Shown here piece after piece: positions 15,985-23,940 of a DNA stretch of 34,714 nt (positions are counted from its first letter, which is position 1; each line of letters starts with the position of its first letter). Under the pieces are notes generated by a model that was not told where the DNA came from, searched no databases, and was given only the letters and a program-made list of their open reading frames with translations. The translations under genes were made by a program, and so were the position numbers. This DNA is from Lachnospiraceae bacterium UBA1718 (lineage in GTDB: Bacteria > Bacillota > Clostridia > Lachnospirales > Lachnospiraceae). The stretch lies in assembly GCA_002317245.1 (NCBI GenBank), contig DCIU01000031.1, positions 19,308 to 54,021 on the forward strand. Direction: 5' to 3'.

Positions 15985-18270
15985 ATGATTACATTATCTA
16001 AGGGCGGTGCCTATCTAATCAATGGAACAGAAGTAATCGAAGCAAGTGCAGATGCGCAGGCTGCTGTAGCCAGCAAGGTTGGACGCGCTGTTACTATGGA
16101 AGAGGCAGCTAAGAATACAATTGCTTATGGTATCTTAGAGGCTCATAATACTTCCGGCAACATGGATAAGCTTAAGATTAAGTTCGATAAGCTTACTAGC
16201 CATGACATTACATATGTAGGAATTATTCAGACAGCCAGAGCATCTGGACTTGAGAAGTTCCCAATCCCATACGTACTAACTAACTGTCACAATTCATTAT
16301 GTGCGGTAGGTGGTACTATTAATGAAGATGACCACATGTTTGGGCTTACATGTGCTAAGAGATACGGTGGAGTGTATGTACCTCCTCATCAGGCTGTTAT
16401 CCATCAGTTCGCAAGAGAAATGCTTGCAGGCGGTGGAAGAATGATCTTAGGATCTGATTCTCATACTCGTTATGGTGCCCTTGGTACCATGGCAATGGGT
16501 GAAGGTGGTCCAGAGCTTGTTAAGCAGCTTCTTAATCAGACATATGATATCGATAGACCAGGCGTTATTGCAGTTTATCTGTCTGGCGAACCAGTTAAGG
16601 GCGTAGGTCCACAGGACGTTGCAATTGCCCTTATTGGCGCAGTATTTGCCAATGGTTATGTTAAAAATAAGGTACTTGAGTTCGTAGGCCCTGGTGTTAA
16701 GAACCTAAGCGCCGACTTCAGAATCGGTGTCGATGTAATGACAACTGAGACAACATGTCTTTCAAGTATATGGCAGACAGATGATGAGATTAAGGAATTC
16801 TATGATATTCATGGAAGAAGTGAAGACTTCGCTGTGCTTAATCCTGGTGATGTCGCTTACTATGATGGCTTGATTGACATTGATCTATCTACAGTAAGAC
16901 CAATGATTGCAATGCCATTCCATCCAAGTAATGCATACACAATCGAAGAGGTTAATGCTAATCTCGCAGATGTTCTTCATGAGGTTGAAGAGCGTGCTAA
17001 GGTCAGCTTCGGTGACAGCATCGACTTCACTCTTCAGGATAAGATTAAGGATGGAAAATTATATGTTGATCAGGGTGTTATCGCTGGTTGTGCAGGTGGT
17101 GGATTCGAGAATATCTGTGCTGCAGCTGATATCCTGAAGGGCAAGTATATTGGTGCTGATGAGTTCACACTCAATGTATATCCAGCTTCTACTCCAATAT
17201 ATATGGAGCTTATGAGAAATGGTTGTGCACAGACACTCTTAGAGACAGGTGCTGTTCTTAAGACTGCATTCTGTGGTCCTTGCTTCGGTGCAGGTGATAC
17301 ACCAGCTAACAATGCATTCTCTATTCGTCATAGTACACGTAACTTCCCTAACAGAGAGGGTTCTAAGGTACAGAATGGCCAGGTTGCATCTGTAGCACTT
17401 ATGGATGCCAGATCAATTGCAGCTACTGCAGCTAATAAGGGCTTCTTAACAGCTGCAACAGACTTCGATGGAGATATTGCTACATATACATACCACTTCG
17501 ATCAGAATATCTACGCTAACAGAGTATATGACTCTAAGGGTGTGGCTGATTCAAGCGTTGATATTAAGTTCGGTCCAAACATTAAGGATTGGCCTAAGAT
17601 GTGTGAACTTCCAGATAACCTCATGCTTAGAGTAGTATCTGAGATTCATGACCCTGTAACAACAACAGATGAGCTTATTCCTTCAGGTGAGACAAGCTCA
17701 TACAGATCAAATCCATTAGGACTTGCTGAGTTCACACTCTCACGTAAGGATCCAGAGTATGTTGGACGTGCTAAGGACATGAGAGCAGTGCAGGAAGACC
17801 TTATGGCTGGCAAGAACGTATTCGAAGACAGACCAGGCCTTAGAAATGCAATGGATGCAGTTAAGAAGCAGTTCGCCGACGCAGAAGATTCAATCGGCTA
17901 CGGCTCAACAATCTTTGCTGTTAAGCCAGGTGATGGCTCGGCAAGAGAGCAGGCAGCTTCGTGCCAGAAGGTACTTGGCGGATGGGCTAACATCGCTAAT
18001 GAGTATGCTACCAAGAGATACAGAAGTAACCTCATCAACTGGGGTATGCTTCCATTCCTTATCAAGGATGGCGAGCTTCCATTCAAGAACCTCGACTACA
18101 TCTTCGTACCAGGCATCAAGGCTGCAGTAGAGAACAAGACATCAGTCATCAAGGCATATGCCGTTGTTGCTGGCAAGCTCAAGGAGTTCGAGCTCACACT
18201 TGGCGACCTCACCGACGAAGAGCGCAAGATCATCCTTACAGGCTGCTTAATTAACTATAATCGCGTGTAA
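15985..18270 (+). CDS. Aconitase-superfamily hydratase (YbhJ-like)
   Basis: The 761-residue protein belongs to the aconitase/isopropylmalate isomerase fold, and its size matches the E. coli paralogue YbhJ rather than AcnA or AcnB. The three cysteines expected to hold a [4Fe-4S] cluster are present: C369 in AGCAGG, and C430 and C433 in FCGPCFG. The segments SDSHTRYGALGTMAMGEGG and RNFPNREGS are the conserved substrate and cluster regions. The first canonical motif, GSCTN, is altered to AGCAGG. The true substrate is unknown: it may be citrate/isocitrate or another hydroxy-acid. AGGAGG at 15972-15977 gives a strong start, and a terminator follows. No other TCA-cycle or leucine-pathway gene is adjacent. 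Confidence 0.85.
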   Translation: MITLSKGGAYLINGTEVIEASADAQAAVASKVGRAVTMEEAAKNTIAYGILEAHNTSGNMDKLKIKFDKLTSHDITYVGIIQTARASGLEKFPIPYVLTNCHNSLCAVGGTINEDDHMFGLTCAKRYGGVYVPPHQAVIHQFAREMLAGGGRMILGSDSHTRYGALGTMAMGEGGPELVKQLLNQTYDIDRPGVIAVYLSGEPVKGVGPQDVAIALIGAVFANGYVKNKVLEFVGPGVKNLSADFRIGVDVMTTETTCLSSIWQTDDEIKEFYDIHGRSEDFAVLNPGDVAYYDGLIDIDLSTVRPMIAMPFHPSNAYTIEEVNANLADVLHEVEERAKVSFGDSIDFTLQDKIKDGKLYVDQGVIAGCAGGGFENICAAADILKGKYIGADEFTLNVYPASTPIYMELMRNGCAQTLLETGAVLKTAFCGPCFGAGDTPANNAFSIRHSTRNFPNREGSKVQNGQVASVALMDARSIAATAANKGFLTAATDFDGDIATYTYHFDQNIYANRVYDSKGVADSSVDIKFGPNIKDWPKMCELPDNLMLRVVSEIHDPVTTTDELIPSGETSSYRSNPLGLAEFTLSRKDPEYVGRAKDMRAVQEDLMAGKNVFEDRPGLRNAMDAVKKQFADAEDSIGYGSTIFAVKPGDGSAREQAASCQKVLGGWANIANEYATKRYRSNLINWGMLPFLIKDGELPFKNLDYIFVPGIKAAVENKTSVIKAYAVVAGKLKEFELTLGDLTDEERKIILTGCLINYNRV

Positions 18271-18302
18271 ATTAAATCTTGAATTAATAATTGATGCATT
18301 TT

Positions 18303-18333
18303 GAGCCCTTACCGCAAGGTGGGGGCTCTTTTT
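18303..18333 (+). terminator. Rho-independent terminator after the hydratase gene
   Basis: GAGCCCTTACC (18303-18313) pairs with GGTGGGGGCTC (18318-18328) across a GCAA loop, 11 pairs including two G-U, followed by TTTTT. Confidence 0.93.
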
Positions 18334-18341
18334 GGCTTAAA

Positions 18342-18472
18342 AGCGCCATAAAATATTAGAACCACTGCAAGGTCCCTTCCGGCTGCGATATTCATATAGG
18401 CCACCCGGATACGAATGGCGCAGCCTGCAGCGCGGCCAACGCCTTGCAGTGATTCTATATTATATTTGCGCT
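18342..18472. repeat. 131-bp inverted-repeat element, unidentified (MITE-like or structured RNA)
   Basis: The ends are imperfect 31-bp inverted repeats: 18342-18372 against 18442-18472, 23 of 31 positions matching by hand alignment. The inner core CACTGCAAGG is perfect, and the outer AGCGC/GCGCT also matches. Inside the arms, GGCTGCG (18381-18387) pairs with CGCAGCC (18419-18425), then ATTC with GAAT, giving a second stem. The whole can fold as a long rod with a branched head. It has no open frame and a local GC content above its flanks. It sits between two terminators in a convergent intergenic region. I do not recognise it as a named RNA or repeat family. Confidence 0.6.
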
Positions 18473-18481
18473 AATATAATT

Positions 18482-18510
18482 AATAAAGCCCCTACCTTAC
18501 GGTAAGGGCT
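18482..18510 (-). terminator. Terminator for the EF-hand gene (works in both directions)
   Basis: AGCCC-C-TACC (18487-18496) pairs with GGTA-A-GGGCT (18501-18510) with one mismatch across TTAC. On the minus strand it is followed by TTTATTA, and on the plus strand by TCTTTTG. The minus-strand gene stops at 18517. Confidence 0.8.
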
Positions 18511-18516
18511 CTTTTG

Positions 18517-19548
18517 TTAATTAGCTATATCTAAGTGATGAACTAACCCCACGCCGGTGCCATCTTCGTATAGGAAGATGCCGGTCTGGCGGATTCGACC
18601 ATTTAATTGGCCGCTTTCAACTGAACGCAATCCGAAGTTCGTACTGGCGCTGCCAAGGTAAATGGCGCCTACATTTTTGTCCTTGAGGGACATAAGCGTG
18701 TCGCTCCCGTCGGGATTTTTAACCCAGATTTTTAGTTTATCAAAGATGCTGTCGTTCTCGTCGATCCAGCCGTTGCCGTCTGAATCGTATTTCGCAAGGT
18801 CTGCGAAGCCATCTCCTGATCTGGTGCCGAACAGTTCGCTTCCGTCGTTAATAATGCCGTCGTTGTTGGAATCAAGAGCTAAGAAGCCGTTGCCGCCTGT
18901 CAGAGTGGATATTTCCTCTTCTTCACCATCACAGTCGAGATCGAAGAAGAACTTCTGATCGGTAAGATCTGCCACATTGCCTTCGAAATTAAGCACCAGT
19001 GGATCGCACATTGCACCAACTGCTATGCCTTCTTCGCGGTAGTATTCAGAGAAGCTTCTGCTCATCTGAAGATCCACAGAGAAGTCAATTGTACGTCCAT
19101 CTGCGGTCCTTACCTGGCCGGCCGAGGTAAAGCTCATCTCTTCGTACTCTTCAAAATAGGTCTCGCGAATACCAGTGAGAGTAATGGTTGAGAAATTAAC
19201 AGAACCAGATGAATTAGCCATGCTGCTATTTGCACCAGTATTGGCTGATTCTGTACTCAGTCCGAGCTCTTTTGCCAGATCATCGGCACGTTCACCGCCG
19301 AAGAGCATTCTCCAGAGGTATAGGACGAATCTCTGTCGTACCTGATCGATATGACGTAGAGAATTACCATCCTCGCCAGGATGGGCTCTGGTACGCCCTG
19401 CCTGAATACTGTCTTCAAAAGTTTCTGTGAGACTTCCAAGGGAACCCTCGAAATTTTGCTTCGCATAAGTGAAAGCTAACTTCCTTGTTGAGCTGGAGCT
19501 ATAAGCTCTAGCGGAATCCATTCCTACATTATAGGAATCGATCTTCAA
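18517..19548 (-). CDS. EF-hand-like calcium-binding protein, function unknown
   Basis: The 343-residue protein has no signal peptide or membrane segment. The first 115 residues are low-complexity and Ser/Asn-rich in part. A beta-rich block (about 116-195, including TADGRTIDFSVDL and MSRSFSEYY) is followed by three acidic calcium-type loops: DLDCDG from D203, DSNNDGIINDGSELFG from D226, and DSDGNGWIDEND from D255. This order recurs in RTX-like and other bacterial proteins of unknown role. The start is TTG at 19548, not ATG; it is chosen because GGAGGG (complement of 19555-19560) stands six bases upstream. It is alone on its strand, convergent to the hydratase gene and divergent from the lipoprotein gene at 19690. 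Secretion by a non-classical route or flagellar export is possible but not shown. Confidence 0.75.
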   Translation of the reverse strand: MKIDSYNVGMDSARAYSSSSTRKLAFTYAKQNFEGSLGSLTETFEDSIQAGRTRAHPGEDGNSLRHIDQVRQRFVLYLWRMLFGGERADDLAKELGLSTESANTGANSSMANSSGSVNFSTITLTGIRETYFEEYEEMSFTSAGQVRTADGRTIDFSVDLQMSRSFSEYYREEGIAVGAMCDPLVLNFEGNVADLTDQKFFFDLDCDGEEEEISTLTGGNGFLALDSNNDGIINDGSELFGTRSGDGFADLAKYDSDGNGWIDENDSIFDKLKIWVKNPDGSDTLMSLKDKNVGAIYLGSASTNFGLRSVESGQLNGRIRQTGIFLYEDGTGVGLVHHLDIAN

Positions 19549-19625
19549 TATAAACCCTCCTTATAAAAAGAATAATTAGTGACAATATTAATATCGGTAA
19601 AATACTGGATAAATGAAGTATTGTC

Positions 19626-19654
19626 TTTCATATTTGGCCTTCAACTAGTATAAT
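19626..19654 (+). promoter_or_regulatory. Probable promoter of the GH9-like lipoprotein operon
   Basis: A consensus TATAAT at 19649-19654 is preceded 17 bp upstream by a weak TTTCAT (19626-19631). The gene starts 36 bp after the -10. It would drive the lipoprotein and probably plsC and pyrC, which follow with gaps of 14 and 1 bp. Confidence 0.5.
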
Positions 19655-19689
19655 ACTTATAGCAATTAAAGGGAGAAAAACAGATAGAA

Positions 19690-21006
19690 ATGCGTAGAGT
19701 CTGGTTGGTCATAAGCATTGTAATAATGGCGCTTTTAAGCGGATGCGCTCTGAATAACAATAAGAGTGATGTTGAAGCTTATAGTGATATTGCAAGGCTT
19801 AACTATACACCGGACTTTAATTATATTAAGGTGCCGCAGAGCCCTTCGCTCATTACAGACAGACTGGGCTACGATCCTTCTGGCAAGAAGGTTGTATTCC
19901 TGCGAAGTGATGGTGTGGATAGTAGCTACTATATTGTGGACGAGACTACAGGTGACACAGTATATGAGGGTACCATGAGCAGGCTTGAGATTGCTGAGGA
20001 TGAGTCGGTAAGCTTGTATATCGGTGACTTTTCGGAATTCGCCAGTGAAGGCACTTATCGTATTCTTCAGAATGATGTGGGATACTCATACCCATTTAAG
20101 ATTGAAAAAGACATATACAAGAACCTCTATAAGGATATATATAGCCGTATCTCTACTGCCAAGTATAATAAGACTGCAGACCTTACATATGTGCTGGCCA
20201 ATCTGATGATGACTAAGGATATCTTCGAAGAGAGCTATATTAATGAGACTTTCTTAAGGAATTCTATAGAGCGTCTGCTTAAGAGCCAGGATCCTGCCAC
20301 AGGAGCAGTCTATGATACCTTGTCTATTAGCGAAGAGCTTGATGGCGAGGAATCCCTTACTACCACAGCTGAATTCGCAGGAGTTATGGCGCAGTTCTAC
20401 CTGTCTCATGCTGAGGAGTCTGATGAACTTGTACTTGCGGCCCTTCAGGCAGCAGGCAGAGCTTACGCATATATGGATAAATACAGGGACAATGTGTGCG
20501 ATGACTCCTACTACTATGCTTCTGCGCAGATGTATAGAGCAACAGGCGGACAGAAATACCGCAATGCCATTGCACTCTTTGACCAGATAGAGGAGAAGGG
20601 CAGACAGATATCTCAATATGATTATCAGATGCTCGCCAATGTTGCATATCTTAAGTCTAATTATAAGGTGGATTACAACAGATGTGATGAGATTATGACA
20701 GGATATCTCAATGATATGGTCAAATTATCAGAACTGTCTGATAAGCAGCACTACTATGTGCAGTCTGACATAGATGAGCTGTCTCAGGACCAGATACTTG
20801 ATAACATGATGAAGCTTGGTCTGGTATCCTATGTTGTATCGGGTCGCGAATATGCTTCTATTCAGGGTAATTACATTCACTATTTATTAGGAGTTAACAG
20901 CAACAAGAGAGATTACATGCTTGAGGGTATTGATGGCATGCCTCTTGGAGAAGATATATTGGAACTTTCCAAGTTGATTTTCATTCTTGGAAGCAAATAC
21001 GAGTAA
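19690..21006 (+). CDS. Lipoprotein related to GH9 cellulases but lacking catalytic segments
   Basis: The 438-residue protein has a lipobox LSGC with Cys19. Residues about 55-138 resemble the Ig-like domain that precedes GH9 catalytic domains (LGYDPSGKKVVF, then IGDFSEF, EGTYRI and YSYPFKI). From 140 on it follows the GH9 helical barrel: LLKSQDPATGAVYDT (196-210), TTTAEFAGVMAQF, ALQAAGRAYAYMDK, SYYYASAQMYRATGGQKY (273-290) and YIHYLLGVNSNKRDY near the end. The DAGD catalytic-base region expected around 155-165 is missing, and the usual Glu of the AAAELY motif is Gln280. I infer a non-catalytic or sugar-binding descendant. The ribosome site GGGAG lies 14 bases from the ATG, unusually far. plsC follows after 14 bp, which gives no carbohydrate context. 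Confidence 0.75.
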   Translation: MRRVWLVISIVIMALLSGCALNNNKSDVEAYSDIARLNYTPDFNYIKVPQSPSLITDRLGYDPSGKKVVFLRSDGVDSSYYIVDETTGDTVYEGTMSRLEIAEDESVSLYIGDFSEFASEGTYRILQNDVGYSYPFKIEKDIYKNLYKDIYSRISTAKYNKTADLTYVLANLMMTKDIFEESYINETFLRNSIERLLKSQDPATGAVYDTLSISEELDGEESLTTTAEFAGVMAQFYLSHAEESDELVLAALQAAGRAYAYMDKYRDNVCDDSYYYASAQMYRATGGQKYRNAIALFDQIEEKGRQISQYDYQMLANVAYLKSNYKVDYNRCDEIMTGYLNDMVKLSELSDKQHYYVQSDIDELSQDQILDNMMKLGLVSYVVSGREYASIQGNYIHYLLGVNSNKRDYMLEGIDGMPLGEDILELSKLIFILGSKYE

Positions 21007-21020
21007 CAAAGGAAGAGAAA

Positions 21021-21767
21021 ATGAGAATTATTTTTGTCGGATTATTTGTAGGATTGTTTTTAATCCTCTCGATACCCCTGCTGATAGCGGAAGCTATTGC
21101 AGGCAAGTTCAACGTACAGGCCAAGTATGCAAGCAGTATGAAGGTCATCAGATGGGCCTTCAAAGTAGTACTGTGGATATGCGGAACTAAGATTGAAGTG
21201 TATGGTGAAGAGAATATGCCAACAGACAGAAGTGTGCTATATGTAGGTAACCATAGAAGTATCTTCGATATTCTTCTGTTCTATTCAATTACCAAGTCGG
21301 CAACAGGTATTATCTCTAAGAAGGAAGTGGGCAAGGTACCACTTCTTAGAGACTGGATGAATTCCATTGGCTGCCTGTTCTTAGACCGTAAAGATATTAA
21401 GGCTGGACTCAAGATGGTATTAGAGGCCATAGAGAGGGTTAAGGCAGGCTTAAGCATCCTTATCTTCCCGGAGGGAACAAGAAATAAGGGCGAAGGTTTG
21501 CTTCCATTTAAGGGCGGAAGCTTCAAGATTGCTGAGAAGAGTGGCTGTGATATCATTCCATTTGCCATTATCAACTCAGAGGCTATATTTGAAGCCCATA
21601 AGCCATGGATCCGCAAGGCACATGTGGCCATTATTGTTGGAGAACCTATCATAACAGCGGGACTTGGTCGTGAGGAGTTCAAGGCTATTCCTGAGAAGAC
21701 AAGAGATGCTGTTCTTGCTATGTATGAGAGCAAGCATGATGAGATAGTACCAAAGACAGGAGAATAG
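21021..21767 (+). CDS. plsC: 1-acyl-sn-glycerol-3-phosphate acyltransferase
   Basis: PlsC acylates lysophosphatidate to phosphatidate at the membrane, an early step of phospholipid synthesis. The 248-residue protein has one or two N-terminal hydrophobic helices, the NHRSIFD box (H78, D83 of the HX4D catalytic pair) and FPEGTR at 149-154, followed by FKGGSFKIAEKSG. AAGGAAG a few bases before the ATG supports the start. It ends one base before the pyrC ATG (TAG at 21765-21767), so the two are translationally coupled even though they serve lipid and nucleotide synthesis. Confidence 0.93.
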   Translation: MRIIFVGLFVGLFLILSIPLLIAEAIAGKFNVQAKYASSMKVIRWAFKVVLWICGTKIEVYGEENMPTDRSVLYVGNHRSIFDILLFYSITKSATGIISKKEVGKVPLLRDWMNSIGCLFLDRKDIKAGLKMVLEAIERVKAGLSILIFPEGTRNKGEGLLPFKGGSFKIAEKSGCDIIPFAIINSEAIFEAHKPWIRKAHVAIIVGEPIITAGLGREEFKAIPEKTRDAVLAMYESKHDEIVPKTGE

Positions 21768-21768
21768 A

Positions 21769-23067
21769 ATGATTATTCTTAAGGGCGGACTGGTAATTGA
21801 CCCAGTATCCGAATTAGAAGGTATAAGAGATATAGCCATAGCAGGCGAGAAGATAGTAGCTATAGAAGAGAACATCGATGTGGATGCTTACACCAGGCAG
21901 TATGGTGAGGAAGCAGATGTATATGACTGCTCAGGCAAGATTATTGGACCAGGGCTTGTGGATGTGCATGTACACTTCAGAGATCCAGGCTTCACATATA
22001 AGGAAGATATCTACACTGGAGCCAAGGCAGCAGCAAGAGGCGGTGTAACCAGTGTAGTTCTTATGGCCAACACTAAGCCTGTAGTAGACAATGAGGAGAC
22101 ACTTAAGTACGTAATAGACAAGGGTGCCGAGACGGATATCAACGTATACACCTGTGCCAGTATAACTAAGGGCCTTAAGGGCGAAGAGATAGTGGAGATG
22201 GACTATCTTAAGGGCATGGGAGCCGCTGGATTCACAGATGATGGAATTCCATTATTAGAAGAGGGAATTGCCAGAGCAGCCATGGAAAAAGCGGTCGCTA
22301 CTGACTCTGTCCTTAGCTTCCATGAAGAGGATCCTTCCTACATTACCAATAATGGTGTCAACAGGGGTATCGCCAGTGACTATTATGGAATAGGTGGAAG
22401 CGATAGAATGGCTGAGATAAGTATGGTGGAGAGAGATATAAGACTTGCTCTCGAGACAGGAGCCAAAGTTAATTTTCAGCATATCAGCACTAAGGAGGCT
22501 ATAGACCTGATTAGAGATGCTAAGCAGGATGACAGAGGAGTTAATATCCACGCCGAGGCTACTCCACACCATATATCCATGACAGAGAAGGACGTGATAG
22601 AGCATGGAACCTTAGCCAAGATGAATCCTCCGCTCAGAACCGAAGAGGATAGGCAGGCTATACTTGCAGGATTGGCTGATGGAACTATAGATCTAATAGC
22701 CACAGACCATGCACCTCACTCAGAAGAGGAAAAGGATAAAGAAATAACAGGTGCTCCTAGTGGAATCATTGGGTTGGAGACTGCATTACCGGTTTGCTAC
22801 AATTCTTTGGTAAAAAATGAGATACTATCAAAAATGCAATTATTCTGCAAGATGTCCACTAATCCAGCTAGAATGTATGGTATTATGGCAGGGGAACTTG
22901 CAATTGACAGAACAGCAGATTTGGTGATTTTCGACGAAAACCGCGTAAAATCGTTCGATAAGCCACTTTCAAAGTCAAAAAACTCCCCGTTGCTGAATTG
23001 CAAAATAACGGGTGATATTATAATGACCATTTGCAGGGGCAAAATAGTATATGAAAATCTGAAATAG
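21769..23067 (+). CDS. pyrC: Dihydroorotase
   Basis: PyrC closes carbamoyl-aspartate to dihydroorotate, the third step of UMP synthesis. The 432-residue length and motifs fit the class I amidohydrolase form: DVHVHFRDPG at 65-74 (metal-binding H67 and H69, R71) and ATDHAPHSEEEK with catalytic D313. AGGAG at 21758-21762, inside the end of plsC, sets the start. pyrK and pyrD follow, forming three consecutive pathway steps or subunits. From about 22790 to the end the gene becomes more A-rich with different codon choice; the protein still looks intact there. Confidence 0.95.
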   Translation: MIILKGGLVIDPVSELEGIRDIAIAGEKIVAIEENIDVDAYTRQYGEEADVYDCSGKIIGPGLVDVHVHFRDPGFTYKEDIYTGAKAAARGGVTSVVLMANTKPVVDNEETLKYVIDKGAETDINVYTCASITKGLKGEEIVEMDYLKGMGAAGFTDDGIPLLEEGIARAAMEKAVATDSVLSFHEEDPSYITNNGVNRGIASDYYGIGGSDRMAEISMVERDIRLALETGAKVNFQHISTKEAIDLIRDAKQDDRGVNIHAEATPHHISMTEKDVIEHGTLAKMNPPLRTEEDRQAILAGLADGTIDLIATDHAPHSEEEKDKEITGAPSGIIGLETALPVCYNSLVKNEILSKMQLFCKMSTNPARMYGIMAGELAIDRTADLVIFDENRVKSFDKPLSKSKNSPLLNCKITGDIIMTICRGKIVYENLK

Positions 23068-23136
23068 GGCGTAAATGCGCAGATTTAATATAGAGTTAAA
23101 CAAGATTAAACAAAATGATTATTAAGAGGTAAAGCT

Positions 23137-23940
23137 ATGAAGAAAAAAGTAGCAGGACAGGTTATTAGGAACGAAGAAATAGCGCCTGATATCTTTAGTA
23201 TGTGGATTGAAACAGAGCTGGCAGAGGACGCAGGGCCTGGACAATTTGTCGGAGTATTTCCAAACAGAGAGTCAACAATACTCCCAAGACCAATAAGTAT
23301 TTGTGAAGTAAATGCTGATAAAACCGCCCTTAGACTGGTATACAGAATAGCGGGCAAAGGCACTTCAGAATTGTCTCATATGAAGGCCGGTCGAAGAATC
23401 TTCCTATTAGGAGTGCTTGGCAATGGATATGATCTGGAGCAGGCAAGAGGTAAGAGTGCAATGTTACTTGCTGGTGGAATAGGAGTACCGCCTATTCTGC
23501 AGCTTGCCAAGGAACTTAGCGGCTTAGAGGGCATGGATTCAGAGAGAATAGCCTCTGAAATTAATATAGTTGTAGGATATAGAGACAGTAATTCCTTCTT
23601 ATTAGAAGAACTTCAGCAGTATGGTAATGTATATGTTGCCAGCGAAGATGGAAGTATTGGCACAAAGGGCAACATTATGGATGCGATATCTGCCAATAAG
23701 TTAAATGCTGATTTAATTTATTCCTGTGGTCCAATGCCTATGTTACGTGCAATCAAGCAATTTGCTGAGGATAGAGACATATCGGCATATATATCTCTTG
23801 AAGAGAGAATGGCATGCGGCGTAGGTGCCTGTCTTGGATGCGTATGTAAGACTGCTAAGGTGGATCATCATAGTCATGTTAATAATGCAAGAATATGTAC
23901 AGACGGACCTGTATTCGAGGCAAGGGAGGTAGATATCTAA
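23137..23940 (+). CDS. pyrK: Dihydroorotate dehydrogenase B, electron-transfer subunit
   Basis: PyrK carries FAD and a [2Fe-2S] cluster and passes electrons from PyrD to NAD+. The 267-residue protein starts with a ferredoxin-reductase-type FAD domain (RPISICEV, then RLVYRIAGKGT), continues with the NAD-binding region LLAGGIGVPPILQLAKEL, and ends in the cluster domain MACGVGACLGCVCKT with C227, C232 and C235, plus C254 in RICTDGP. AGAGG at 23125-23129 gives the start. The 69-bp gap after pyrC has no clear terminator. The stop overlaps the pyrD start by one base (TAATG), as expected for subunits of one complex. Confidence 0.96.
   Translation: MKKKVAGQVIRNEEIAPDIFSMWIETELAEDAGPGQFVGVFPNRESTILPRPISICEVNADKTALRLVYRIAGKGTSELSHMKAGRRIFLLGVLGNGYDLEQARGKSAMLLAGGIGVPPILQLAKELSGLEGMDSERIASEINIVVGYRDSNSFLLEELQQYGNVYVASEDGSIGTKGNIMDAISANKLNADLIYSCGPMPMLRAIKQFAEDRDISAYISLEERMACGVGACLGCVCKTAKVDHHSHVNNARICTDGPVFEAREVDI

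Noticed and set aside
23068..23136. Regulatory leader or PyrR site between pyrC and pyrK
   Set aside because: The gap is only 69 bp, AT-rich, and shows no PyrR-type stem-loop or terminator.
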